A stretch of 64,000 nucleotides of DNA from Blastomussa wellsi (taxonomy: Eukaryota; Cnidaria; Anthozoa; Scleractinia; Plerogyridae), in assembly GCA_947652115.1 (NCBI GenBank), contig OX393567.1:23723020-23787019 (forward strand). The letters are read 5' to 3'. The notes under the pieces were generated by a model. It was not told where the DNA came from. It did no database searches and saw nothing but the letters and a program-made list of their open reading frames with translations. Made by a program: the position numbers and the translations under genes. Positions 32,001 through 41,866 of the stretch are shown here, in pieces; positions within the stretch are counted from its first letter, which is position 1; every line of letters starts with the position of its first letter.

Positions 32001-33100
32001 CAAAATGAAATACAGCCAGCTTCCTTTTTGTATATTTATTTACGATTTAACCCTAACCCTATCAAACCGAGTCTCGTATTTCTCGTAATTTCTGTGACAG
32101 AATTTATATTTTTGGTTTCTTAAAATGTTAAAAGATGATGGATGCTTACCCAGTGTGAAAGGTCGCAGCATAGTTTAGCGCGCTTTCATCAATAAACCGT
32201 GGATTTTTAGTCGATATAAGAACCTTTCAATGTTGTCGACCGTTGTGTAAACATGTAATTTTAAAAAATTCTATATACAATGTTATCTCCTTGTTATTAA
32301 TCTTAGCTATCGAAACGGTGAGAAATGTAGTCGATCGGAAAATCAGCGAAATTAGCCGTATATCTCAGCTCATTTCCTGTATACATCCTTCGGAAATTGT
32401 TAGACTCGATGCACCCATTAGAACCAGTAACAAAATCGAACAACCACCGGGCTGTTCTAATTCGCTGTATTTACACACGGTTGCCAGAGCTAGATCAGTG
32501 AATTTTTACAATTACTAAATATATAAACAATTCTTATATAGGGTATGCTTCACGAAAACAATAGGCTCAAACGTTAGGGTACAAGTTCGGAAACAGAATT
32601 GTCATTTTTGAGTGACTTCTACGATTAAATTAGTGTTCCAGTTTGTCGCTCGATATCCGTCTAACATTGAAGTATGTAATGGGGCACTCGGAAATTTTCG
32701 ATCAAAGTCATTTGGAAGTAGTTAAAGTTGAACGAAATACTGTTGTCTGGGAAACCCGCTGGTTGCTTCTTCAACGCTGCACAAACGTTACAAAAGCTGC
32801 GTTTGTTCACAGAAAAATATTAAAACTTACTCTTCATTGTTTGTAATTAAAAAAAGGTGTAACAGTTAAACCTACCTGATGTATGGTCAGGAGGGCCACC
32901 ACAAGCGAATGAGAATTTTATTAACTACAAATAAAAATTAAACCATAAGCGATCAGCAACCTCCCAGTCGATTTCTGTTCAGTGGAGCCCGTGCACAAGG
33001 AAACAAAGATGTAAACACTCGGTCACACGACAGCTATATTTTTAAAACTTACCGCGAAAGAGAGAGCGAAAAAATAAACTCCGAGAGATGCAAAATACAT
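865..33100 (-). CDS. Polycystin-1-like receptor, 22 exons, 3' end outside window
   Basis: Large modular membrane receptor of the polycystin-1/REJ family, expected at the cell surface or ciliary membrane, where family members sense extracellular ligands or force and partner with TRPP channels. Exons in gene order: 33100-33053, 32924-32876, 26739-26584, 25848-25513, 24742-24459, 23821-23668, 23563-23244, 22567-22468, 21881-21216, 20217-19858, 19137-18421, 18254-18097, 17746-14067, 12728-12499, 12263-11887, 11666-11460, 11059-10922, 9216-9052, 6303-6049, 4560-3937, 2509-2285 and 1048 to about 865. All junctions agree in phase; the first 21 exons give 3083 codons. Domain order: signal peptide, ILEI/PANDER, discoidin-like, FAMeT-like, LamG-like, C-type lectin, WSC, PKD repeats, REJ, GAIN/GPS, first membrane helix, PLAT. 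REJ-GPS-TM-PLAT is diagnostic of the family; the N-terminal set is unusual. Small exons may be missed. PKD1, PKD1L2 or PKDREJ orthology cannot be decided without the channel region. Confidence 0.88.
1250..1842 (+). mobile_element. Penelope-like element, 3' fragment with GIY-YIG endonuclease end
   Basis: An open frame (about 1255-1646) encodes TCPFIHNVDKISGPKRSI, then YCITCTLCKKLYIGETGRRL and GDRFREHL, the GIY-YIG endonuclease domain found at the C-terminus of Penelope-like reverse transcriptases. The reverse-transcriptase part is missing, so this is a 5'-truncated insertion. The 3' part to about 1842 contains a hammerhead-like fold (1737-1784). It sits antisense in a receptor intron. Confidence 0.85.
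1737..1784 (+). ncRNA. Hammerhead-ribozyme-like motif of the Penelope element
   Basis: Conserved core CCGACGA (1745-1751, consensus CUGANGA), stem II GGGC/GCTC (1753-1756 with 1761-1764), GAAA (1765-1768), a two-base-pair helix III A-C/G-U (1768-1771) and cleavage base C1772. Helix I pairs GCT with AGC and, across an AATT bulge, GATTC with GAATC. Minimal hammerheads in Penelope elements are established knowledge. The second core base is C, not U, and there is one extra A before stem II, so activity is doubtful. Confidence 0.5.
2285..2509 (-). CDS. Polycystin-like exon 21: GPS cleavage site and first membrane helix
   Basis: ECLTSHLTTFGSNFFVPPN holds the second half of GPS with the scissile His-Leu|Thr (model residues 3024-3026). 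The expected C-x-C is C-x-T. After a short extracellular link, ALIAVCVILGIYFLCLIPAR is the first transmembrane helix, followed by basic residues. Self-cleavage would leave the ectodomain non-covalently attached. Phase 0 to 0. Confidence 0.88.
3937..4560 (-). CDS. Polycystin-like exon 20: GAIN beta-sandwich and first half of GPS
   Basis: 208 codons. Beta strands (SINFYPGNVNNSKLVSLSF, SALIIGVRTERP, SYRLFLSNDALNW) lead to CIYYDKQNEVWSTAGVK, the first half of the GPS motif, C-x-x-x-D-x-x-x-x-x-W. The usual Gly-Cys after the Trp is Gly-Val here. An Asn/Thr/Ser stretch gives several NxS/T sites. Phase 0 to 0. Confidence 0.88.
5302..5949. repeat. Large foldback element, arms of about 300 bases
   Basis: The stretch from GGGAAAATTTTACAACACG (about 5308) to the centre near 5615 returns inverted and diverged up to about 5945. 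The right arm carries a small insertion near 5885-5910. The centre itself is a hairpin around GCAGTCCGGCC. Lies in the intron between receptor exons 20 and 19. Confidence 0.85.
6049..6303 (-). CDS. Polycystin-like exon 19: GAIN domain
   Basis: Eighty-five codons. MLTTVDTLSDAIVADKVPGE is followed by strands IKTSSISMGVSR and AFKLKIENSEVAIPD, the transition from helical subdomain A to the GAIN beta-sandwich. Phase 0 to 0. The sequence lies just right of a large foldback repeat. Confidence 0.8.
6412..6534. repeat. Short inverted-repeat element (MITE)
   Basis: Terminal inverted repeats TATCAATAAAGGGCAAAATT and its complement flank about 80 bases of internal sequence. Confidence 0.75.
6541..6696. 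repeat. Palindromic element, arms of about 75 bases
   Basis: Arms run from TAATCCCATGAGACCTCGTA through TTAAGGATTAATTGCACT to TTTCAAAATTTTCCAAATTG and back; the centre is CGCTTCGCG. Almost a perfect hairpin. Confidence 0.85.
6866..6932. repeat. Perfect hairpin, family A (AGCCTGCGAACACAG)
   Basis: TAGCCTGCGAACACAGACGG continuing through ATTTCCGGC is mirrored after an eight-base loop. A longer relative lies at 11251-11365. Confidence 0.85.
7076..7372 (+). repeat. tRNA-derived SINE, copy 1
   Basis: Pol III A-box-like GTGGCCTAATGGTTAGTGCG and B-box-like GGGTTCGAGTCC are followed by the common SINE body CTTGGGCAAGACACTTTACT, and a tail with TTCATGCTACAGAAACC. Related copies occur at 34196, 49700 and (minus) 52070. 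Confidence 0.85.
7775..7878. repeat. Inverted-repeat element (MITE)
   Basis: Arms GTCCAATTCGGTCTGTAATC and GTGATTAACAAAATCGGAC are mirrored at 7834-7878. Confidence 0.75.
8401..8951. mobile_element. pogo/Tigger-like non-autonomous DNA element
   Basis: Terminal repeats CAGTGGAATTCCGATTTCTC (left) and GAGAAATCGGGATTCCACTG (right) are flanked by TA, the target duplication of Tc1/mariner-pogo transposons. Internally the unit ATTTCTCGAACCCTCGGTTT is repeated about three times at roughly 96-100 base spacing (8410-8700). No transposase frame. Confidence 0.8.
9052..9216 (-). CDS. Polycystin-like exon 18: GAIN-side helical segment
   Basis: Fifty-five Ala/Ser-rich codons (MAEASEAILAQATGKDKASS, VFGGAVNLIRSADVS) forming helices of GAIN subdomain A. 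Acceptor TTTTCACTAG, donor CAG|GTAAGT; phase 0 to 0. Confidence 0.75.
9415..9545. repeat. Short direct repeat pair
   Basis: CCCAGTTGAGCGGGCTGGCC and GTCCAGTTGAGAAGGCGGGC, each followed by a CCCGGTTA-CGAGAT stretch, occur about 80 bases apart. Confidence 0.5.
10453..10915. repeat. Inverted-repeat element beside an exon donor
   Basis: GTATACATTACTTAATTTCG at the left reappears inverted at the right as CGAAATTTTTTGCAAGTAATGTATGC. Several GTCCGAAATTTTT sub-repeats lie near the right end. The right end lies a few bases from the splice donor of receptor exon 17. Confidence 0.75.
10922..11059 (-). CDS. Polycystin-like exon 17: GAIN-side helical segment
   Basis: Forty-six codons: LRETLVIALLKTQTV and VTQLTGTLTTVVSNPEE, matching the 'L-x-x-x-A-x-x-L-x-x-x-T-x-x-x-x-E-I/L' helices of GAIN subdomain A. 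Donor GTG|GTAAGT; phase 0 to 0. A foldback element begins within about ten bases of this donor. Confidence 0.75.
11251..11365. repeat. Hairpin element, family A, long form
   Basis: Same terminal sequence AGCCTGCGAACACAGACGGA as 6866-6932, but with an internal GCCGCCGGTAAATTTACCGG palindrome. Two copies of one foldback family in introns of the same gene. Confidence 0.85.
11460..11666 (-). CDS. Polycystin-like exon 16: GAIN-side helical segment
   Basis: Sixty-nine codons, strongly charged and helical (KIEDIKENAEKQLKNFVNSG, LFVQSVASVLNEK), typical of the helical subdomain between REJ and GPS in polycystin-1 relatives. Phase 0 to 0, so it could be skipped without frameshift. Confidence 0.75.
11887..12263 (-). 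CDS. Polycystin-like exon 15: REJ module, end
   Basis: Encodes GNCTAHPRKGSPMKPMFSLS with LHYEFFYS and FMITLYAKVSDNLEASTEVE. This matches the 'G-x-C-x-x-x-P-x-x-G-x-A-L-x-T-x-F-x-x-x-C' segment of REJ, which precedes the GAIN helices. Phase 1 to 0. Confidence 0.8.
12499..12728 (-). CDS. Polycystin-like exon 14: REJ module
   Basis: Encodes CEQCEASEKINPNSKLTLRG, NYRWELYKC and LVIKPNSLEG. The 'N-P-x-x-x-L-x-L-x-G ... Y-x-W-x-L ... L-x-I-x-x-x-x-L' order is typical of receptor-for-egg-jelly modules. Phase 2 to 1. Confidence 0.82.
13027..13160. repeat. ATT/ATC microsatellite
   Basis: Trinucleotide runs of TTA and imperfect ATC units. Confidence 0.95.
13391..13428. repeat. Perfect 38-base palindrome
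   Basis: GCCATGTTGGTGCCCATCC is followed directly by its near-complete inverse (GAATGGGCACCAACATGGC). Confidence 0.85.
14067..17746 (-). CDS. Polycystin-like exon 13: giant exon with PKD array and REJ start
   Basis: A single 3680-base exon, 1226 codons, with no internal stop. It opens with a cysteine-containing segment (CTSVSERYCRARKLC). It then holds about eight PKD-like repeats; only some keep the signature: WNFGDGKN, VEYGDG, FDFGDGS and YTFGDKD, with the paired 'H-x-Y-x-x-x-G-x-Y-x-V-x-V-x-x-x-N' strand often intact (HSYSAPGEYDITVTFFN). The last third enters the REJ module: AEKSHDPDDDSRNFTFAWFC and KIRFIMTKDDRKAFVDQT. Many NxS/T sites suggest heavy glycosylation. Ends in phase 2. Confidence 0.9.
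18097..18254 (-). CDS. Polycystin-like exon 12: Ig-like linker before PKD array
   Basis: Fifty-two codons encoding IMTVGIPVGDTG, LYLLAEMEVTNKGEAVALEM and GGFLDIK, beta-rich and probably part of a degenerate PKD/Ig fold. Phase 1 to 0. No independent domain recognised. Confidence 0.65.
18335..18378. repeat. CAGA-type microsatellite
   Basis: ACAGACAGACACACGACAGA and further CAGA units in a short receptor intron. Confidence 0.8.
18421..19137 (-). CDS. Polycystin-like exon 11: WSC domain and first PKD-like repeat
   Basis: Begins YYLGCYEES and runs through PGLCMDLCGN, YAAMKGGNSCLCSNS, CYVPCYGTGNRKCGG and VSVYKS, a WSC carbohydrate-binding domain with its eight cysteines. A PKD-like Ig fold follows (SYEINAGDSTG, FLYPGNYPLQASAI). 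As in vertebrate polycystin-1, WSC precedes PKD repeats, but here the lectin comes before WSC rather than after it. Phase 1 to 1. Confidence 0.88.
19262..19350. repeat. Hairpin with hammerhead-like loop
   Basis: GATTTCTGTGGGGTGATA pairs imperfectly with TATCACCTCATAGAAATC. The loop contains CTGATGAGGCCGAAGGCCGA, resembling a hammerhead core with stem II, but the GAAA box reads GAAT. Confidence 0.6.
19858..20217 (-). CDS. Polycystin-like exon 10: C-type lectin domain
   Basis: A complete C-type lectin fold in one exon: CAQGWKYFDGSCYKIV opens it, ARNSCIAQGADLVKI is the first helix and strand, WIGLEK the core, and CVVLEVNGTWRNSQC with YVCE closes it. The usual EPN or QPD calcium/sugar motif and the WND motif are not present (GSPGSE and WRN stand there), so classical calcium-dependent sugar binding may be lost. 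Phase 1 to 1. Confidence 0.9.
20606..20898. repeat. Inverted-repeat element with C/G tracts
   Basis: AGGGCCTTTCCATTTTTTAT followed by a 13-C run is mirrored by a G run and ATATAAAATGGAATGGCCCT at the right. Confidence 0.75.
21216..21881 (-). CDS. Polycystin-like exon 9: LamG/concanavalin-like domain
   Basis: A 222-residue exon. After FCYKDALHYWPLD it shows ISVSFKASVS, GYILSSGGQSSKGLAVF, HFNLRDGQRIWKV, WQTFSMSW, TSFTIGRPN and VIRDVGVWGDEITPEKMSKL. This is a jelly-roll LamG/pentraxin-like domain, including its 'I-x-D-V-x-V-W-x-x-x-L/I-x-x-x-x-x-x-L' signature near the end. Such domains bind glycans or matrix proteins. Phase 1 to 1. Confidence 0.82.
22001..22110. repeat. Short tandem repeat, about 38-base unit
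   Basis: AACTGTCAGCTGAGAAATGG recurs about four times with changes (AACTGATAGCTTAGAAATGG, AACTGACAGCTGAGAAATGG, AACTGATAACTGAGAATCC). Confidence 0.75.
22266..22341. repeat. Hairpin with AGCCTGCGA ends
   Basis: TAGCCTGCGAATAG at the left and ATGCTCGCAGGCTATT at the right share ends with family A, but the interior differs. Confidence 0.55.
22468..22567 (-). CDS. Polycystin-like exon 8: FAMeT-like domain, end
   Basis: A 100-base exon encoding IYLFWRDTVSVKIKYVFLST and a closing ICGRL. Strand pattern 'F-W-R-D ... Y-V-x-L-S-T' completes the FAMeT-like fold. Acceptor TTTCGGTAG, donor CTGG|GTAAGT, phase 0 to 1. Confidence 0.7.
23244..23563 (-). CDS. Polycystin-like exon 7: FAMeT-like domain, first part
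   Basis: Encodes FPLMIDARDTVSVRLS, YEITIGTNGN and RFFWIDIAKDRVAFGSGEK. This is the pattern of the domain called farnesoic acid O-methyltransferase-like (Methyltransf_FA), where a 'Y-E-I-x-I-G' strand is followed by 'F-W-I-x-x-x-x-x-x-V-x-x-G'. Despite its name the domain is often found in extracellular animal proteins and no enzyme activity is implied here. Phase 1 to 0. Confidence 0.72.
23668..23821 (-). CDS. Polycystin-like exon 6: discoidin-like domain, second half
   Basis: Continues with WVTFTVKKVYGG and GVGIQEIEFYNEMC, the 'V-x-V-x-x-V-Y ... G-x-x-E-I-E-F' ending of discoidin-like domains, followed by a Cys. Acceptor TTTTTGCAG, donor CAA|GTAAGTC; phase 0 to 1. Confidence 0.72.
23852..24082. 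repeat. Inverted-repeat element (MITE)
   Basis: TTACAGTCTTTCCCGTAAAA and CGTGAACACCAG at the left are mirrored at 24048-24082. Confidence 0.8.
24459..24742 (-). CDS. Polycystin-like exon 5: discoidin (F5/8 C)-like domain, first half
   Basis: Encodes a Cys-containing entry, then DKVLDGTTTVGWISA, FIKIAFHTTFIINKLRIMQ and IMMEFSDCSLET, in the order seen in F5/8 type C (galactose-binding-like) domains: dependency on a D-G-D-x-x-T-x-W turn, a strand for the ligand sheet, and an F-S-D-G-S-like turn. Phase 1 to 0. Confidence 0.72.
24930..25250. repeat. Half copy of the foldback family seen at 34812-35213
   Basis: Shares TTTACTAAAATCGGTACG, TAAATCGTTTTATGGAGATG and the neighbouring GTTGCCCCCTTTTATAC stretch with the element at 34812-35213. 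Confidence 0.7.
25513..25848 (-). CDS. Polycystin-like exon 4: ILEI/PANDER domain, second half
   Basis: Completes the ILEI fold: FLTGLPQDVIVLLAVQDSA is the characteristic 'do not exceed, one can be punished'-type strand and Asp-containing loop, followed by LTDVGAHKAGSVVTLGAHAV and IGYKG. In FAM3-like cytokines and POMGNT1 this domain is a secreted or glycan-recognising module. Phase 1 to 1. Residues about 85-196 of the model. Confidence 0.8.
25882..26266. repeat. Inverted-repeat element (MITE)
   Basis: TACACTCTTTATTTCTTATA at the left and TATAAAAACGAAAGAGTGTA at the right are terminal inverted repeats; the interior is AT-rich with AAGAATAT sub-repeats. Confidence 0.75.
26584..26739 (-). CDS. 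Polycystin-like exon 3: ILEI/PANDER domain, first half
   Basis: Encodes VINLLNVTVRSEA, then NKGYNVAVFDALSG, matching the beta strand pattern and the G-x-N-V-A-V-x-D core of ILEI/PANDER (FAM3-like) domains. Flanked by a TCTCTAG acceptor and a TCAG|GTAGAT donor, phase 1 to phase 1. Confidence 0.8.
26740..32875 (-). other. Large first-half intron of the receptor (6.1 kb)
   Basis: Between exons 2 and 3. Apart from the element at 26833-27872 I see only AT-rich sequence with short chance frames. No RNA gene recognised. Confidence 0.55.
26833..27872. mobile_element. About 1-kb element with short inverted ends
   Basis: GCCTTATTGGCACTTAATTT at the left is mirrored by AAATTAAGTACCAATAAGG at the right, with TTTCGCG-rich subterminal sequence on both sides. 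No long open frame inside, so a non-autonomous DNA element is likely. Confidence 0.55.
32876..32924 (-). CDS. Polycystin-like exon 2: end of leader, start of ILEI region
   Basis: A 49-base exon between a pyrimidine-rich acceptor ending TTTGTAG and a CAG|GTAGGT donor. It enters in phase 0 and leaves in phase 1, exactly what exons 1 and 3 require. It encodes LIKFSFACGGPPDHTS; the CGGPP stretch resembles the segment before ILEI/PANDER cores. Exon 3 lies 6.1 kb away. Confidence 0.65.
33053..33100 (-). CDS. Polycystin-like exon 1: start codon and signal peptide
   Basis: Sixteen codons, MYFASLGVYFFALSFA, a compact hydrophobic signal peptide ending at a GCG|GTAAGT donor in phase 0. It joins in frame to exon 2. 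I chose this start because it supplies the secretion signal the ectodomain needs and no other ATG-plus-donor upstream of exon 2 does so. The 5' UTR is not defined. Confidence 0.7.
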
Positions 33101-34195
33101 GTTCCTTCACTTTGTCATTTTGACTGAATTGAAGTCTCCCGTTGTTTTCAAGCTGAATTTTACGTCCTTGTGTTGCAAAGTCGACAAAGCAAGCCTGATT
33201 TCACAATCGTCTTCTTGTGCTTCTTTTTGCAAGGCAGCTATAAGCTCTCCCTACACGTCAATTAGCAGCGATTTGATTGGCTAAAACGTCATCAATATTT
33301 AACGGTATTTTCTTTCCTGTTTTAAAATAACATCTGCCTTTTTCAGCCAACTACAGGCTGTTAGCACATGAAACGGAGCGGGGCCTATTAATTTTACCTC
33401 AGCCAATAGCGGAATGACATGAAAACTAGTTCACTAACACTTGAACTTCCTCTATTCGTTTTCTTTTACTTTCATTTAGAAAGTTATATTTTTAAATATC
33501 CAAGAGACACAATTTAAGTCTGATTATTCTAATTTTTAATCAACGGCTTTGTTGACTTTTCAAATTTACACTTCTCTATCTCCGTGTAGAACACGGCAGC
33601 ACAATGTCCCGAAGCGTTTTAAAACATTTAGCGTACGACCTCCAAAACATGCATTATGGCGTATTATCTCCTAGGCAATTCAAAAATTATATCTTACTGC
33701 GTTAGTTTATGACTAAGGAATCCCTGGTTACATAAGGTCTCTATTTATTTAGACAAATTCTGAAGGAGTAATTGTTATACATCACGATTGTTTTGCATAA
33801 TTTATAACTTTTATATTCTGCAAACGAAAAAATAATTTTATTTCTCTGTAGAGTTTTCGTGTCTAAGAAAAAAAGAATAATTTTGTAAATTACTGCGTGA
33901 TATATTTTTAGCTCTTCAACCCTCCGTATGTCTCTGTAAAGTTTGGTCATAACGGCGTGTTATATATAGTAGTACTCTATGTACTAGTTATAATTGCAAA
34001 TGATTATGAAGGACTTTTCTAAGCCTTTTTCGCTGGATCAACAGGCTATAATATATCTATATTTTCAGAGAACACGAAAGAAGACTTGCGGCAATTATGT
34101 GTTGTTATGTAATACTTTTTTATTCCAGTGGACAATACGTAAATGCTGTATTGCATAACATACTGGGTTTTCTCATTTTCAATTTCCTTCAGTGT

Positions 34196-34440
34196 TGGAG
34201 GCGTCGTGGCCTAATGATTAGCGCGTTAACTCCGGATCGGATCGGACGTTACGGGTTCGAGCCTCGAACGGGGTTAACTGCGTTGTGCTCTTGGGCAAAA
34301 CGCTTTACTCTCACAGTGCCTCTCTTTGCCCAGGTGTATAAATAGATACCGGGGAAATACTGCTGTGGGTAATCCTGTGATGGACTAGCTTTCCATCCAG
34401 GGGGATTAGAAATATTCCTCGCCGCTTAATGCTACAGGCC
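34196..34440 (+). repeat. tRNA-derived SINE, copy 2
   Basis: Same family as 7076: TGGAGGCGTCGTGGCCTAAT, ACGGGTTCGAGCC, CTTGGGCAAAACGCTTTACT, ending near CTTAATGCTACAGG. Confidence 0.85.
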
Positions 34441-34811
34441 GTTTCTTTTCCGTTTAGCTTGTCGTTTACGCACTGTAGTTTTAGACGATGCAATTTAGGT
34501 ACCCTATTTTAGGATCACACCAGGCATAATGCCAAATAGCCTGCGAACAGGCTCTCTAGTGGGGAAAATTTGGGGACAATTTCGGCGAGCGAAGAAAGCC
34601 GAATTTGTGGGCTCGAATTTTTAGGCTCGAGGCTTTAACCTCTTAAAAAAATTGATGCCGTTATTTAATACAACTTTGTGAATATATTCATTTAACACGC
34701 ATCTGTAATGAAATGCCGGCTGCTTACAAAGAAAAATTATCTACCTTCCACATAGCAAAACGAACTTTATAACACTGAGAGAATATGTCTACAGTATAGA
34801 TCTTTCTCCCA

Positions 34812-35213
34812 TCATAGGCCGTATTACTGATGTCACGCAAAAATATAATTTTTACTGCTTTCATTAAAACAAAAATTCATCCATAAAGCGATTTATCGTA
34901 CCGATTTTAGTAAACCTGCGAAGTTTGACAACAATAGGTTACAAACTCTCGGAAGTACGAGAGCCCGAAAATGCCAAAATTTACAAAGAAAAGTATGAAA
35001 AAGAGGCAAGAGTTGCCCCCTTTCATACAATTCTTTGTAAATTTTGGCGTTTTCGCGTTGTCATATTTCGGTGAGTTTTTAACCGATTGTTGTCAAACTT
35101 CGCAGGTTTACTAAAATCGGTACGGTAAATCGTTTTATGGAGATGAATTTTTGTTTTAATGAAAAGCAGTAAAAATTGCATTTTTCGTACGTAATACGGC
35201 CTATGCCGGAAGA
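34812..35213. repeat. Foldback element, arms of about 190 bases
   Basis: CATAGGCCGTATTA opens it and TAATACGGCCTATG closes it. ATTTTTACTGC, TAAAGCGATTTATCG, and CGATTTTAGTAAACCTGCGA return inverted in the right arm. Partial relative at 24930-25250. Confidence 0.85.
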
Positions 35214-36157
35214 CATGAGGCTCTTTCGGAAGACAGAAAACATAATTTATTATTTATAGGGCCATATTTTCATTTCTCGAATTTTCGTCAACTCTATTTT
35301 CAGCAGCACAAAAGAATACAAATGTGAATGCAAATGTGAAAACAAATGTAAATATAAATGTAAAGTGAATGCAAATGATCTACACGCTGAGCAATTTTCG
35401 AGCAACTAAGTGAAGTCAACACCTAAGGCCGCAGGGCAACACTTCGCGAGCACTTTTTACGACGATGATACTTTTTGTTTTAGTATAAGGTTCATATGAA
35501 GAAATAATGAAAAAAGGAAAATGTAAATACTAAAGAAAAAGGAAAACGTAAACGGAAAAAGTCCGATTCACCACAGATTATCCCCCGAGATGAGGTTATT
35601 GGCAAACAAAAAACTTCCGTTAACGTTAATTCAATTCATGCTCAGTATTTACTTGAAAAAAAGACGTAAAATACATAAAATACCTACTTGCTTCATTTAG
35701 TGACGAGAATTCACAAAGCTACAACCCTTTTCAAAACGTGTCGGAAACTGTTCTTACGCGAACCTTTCCACACACGTGGAGGCAGTGTAAAAACCCAGGT
35801 TAGCGTAGTAAGGCCGGAATTTATCGTGGAAGGTTGAAAAATATGTATCAAGCTTACAAAACGTCCAAAATATTGTTGTAGCACAAAAAGTACCTGTCAT
35901 TTTACACTTATTCTGGTTGTCTTTTTTTAAAGAAATATCTCATAGAGAACGTTGAAAATACCATTTCCGAGGCTCTAGATTTCCCAGACCCCCCCTACAA
36001 ACTCGCGCCCCTGGCGCTCGTTTTCAAGACCCCCCCCCCCCCCCCACTTTAAAATACGCTCCGCCGTCCCTGCAAGTCGTTGTAAAAATTCACTTCCTGT
36101 GACACGCTGCGACATGATCGATACGAAAGCCATATCTTATGACTCCGCGGCAAATAC

Positions 36158-36358
36158 CTTAGTTAGTGCCCATACAGGAGAGTATTCAGCCCCAGGAATT
36201 GCTACTCTTGTCTTTCCTCGCAGACGTCGCAGTTTGGCAATTTTCTCATAGAAACCATTCTTGTTGCAGAAACAGAATGTCGTTTTACATGTTCCTGTAA
36301 CATTGCGCGTAGAAATTTCAAGTGTATCGGTAGGATTTCGAATGCATGGCGGCATAGC
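36158..36358 (-). CDS. Possible orphan exon of unknown gene
   Basis: Exactly 67 codons between an AATCAG acceptor and an ACTAAG|GTATTT donor, phase 0 to 0. Encodes MPPCIRNPTDTLEI and TCKTTFCFCNKNGFYEKIAK, a cysteine-containing, non-repetitive sequence I do not recognise. It lies between the divergent receptor and ALKBH5, so it could be a remnant of another gene, an upstream alternative exon of the receptor, or chance. Confidence 0.3.
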
Positions 36359-36401
36359 CTGATTCCCGGCTTATTTCTGCTCAGGGTTCTGGATACCAAA
36401 T

Positions 36402-36490
36402 AACCTGCGATCAGGTGTTCTTTATATTTTTGCGTCGAGAAGCAGAATTTTTTTCTCGCCGCTAAAAATAAGAACGCCTGATCACAGGTT
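36402..36490. repeat. Hairpin element near ALKBH5 start
   Basis: AACCTGCGATCAGGTGTTCT pairs with AGAACGCCTGATCACAGGTT; the interior is also partly symmetrical. Confidence 0.7.
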
Positions 36491-36734
36491 TGCTACCCAA
36501 TCCTGATATATTTTTTAGATCTTTATTTTGTTTGGACTTTTGTCCTCCTCCTCCAAGTGAAACGGCGCCGTAAGCATGTGTCTGCTTGAAAACGGTTCCA
36601 TCTTGCGTTTACATGGGACCGGCGGAACTGGACGAATTTTTGAACGGTTAAGTGTGCAAGATCCGTGTAAATACCACTGCAATCTGTAACAGAATTTGCA
36701 CGGATCCATGTAAACAGGCGGTCCGCGAGTGTAA

Positions 36735-41866
<5,132 letters not shown>

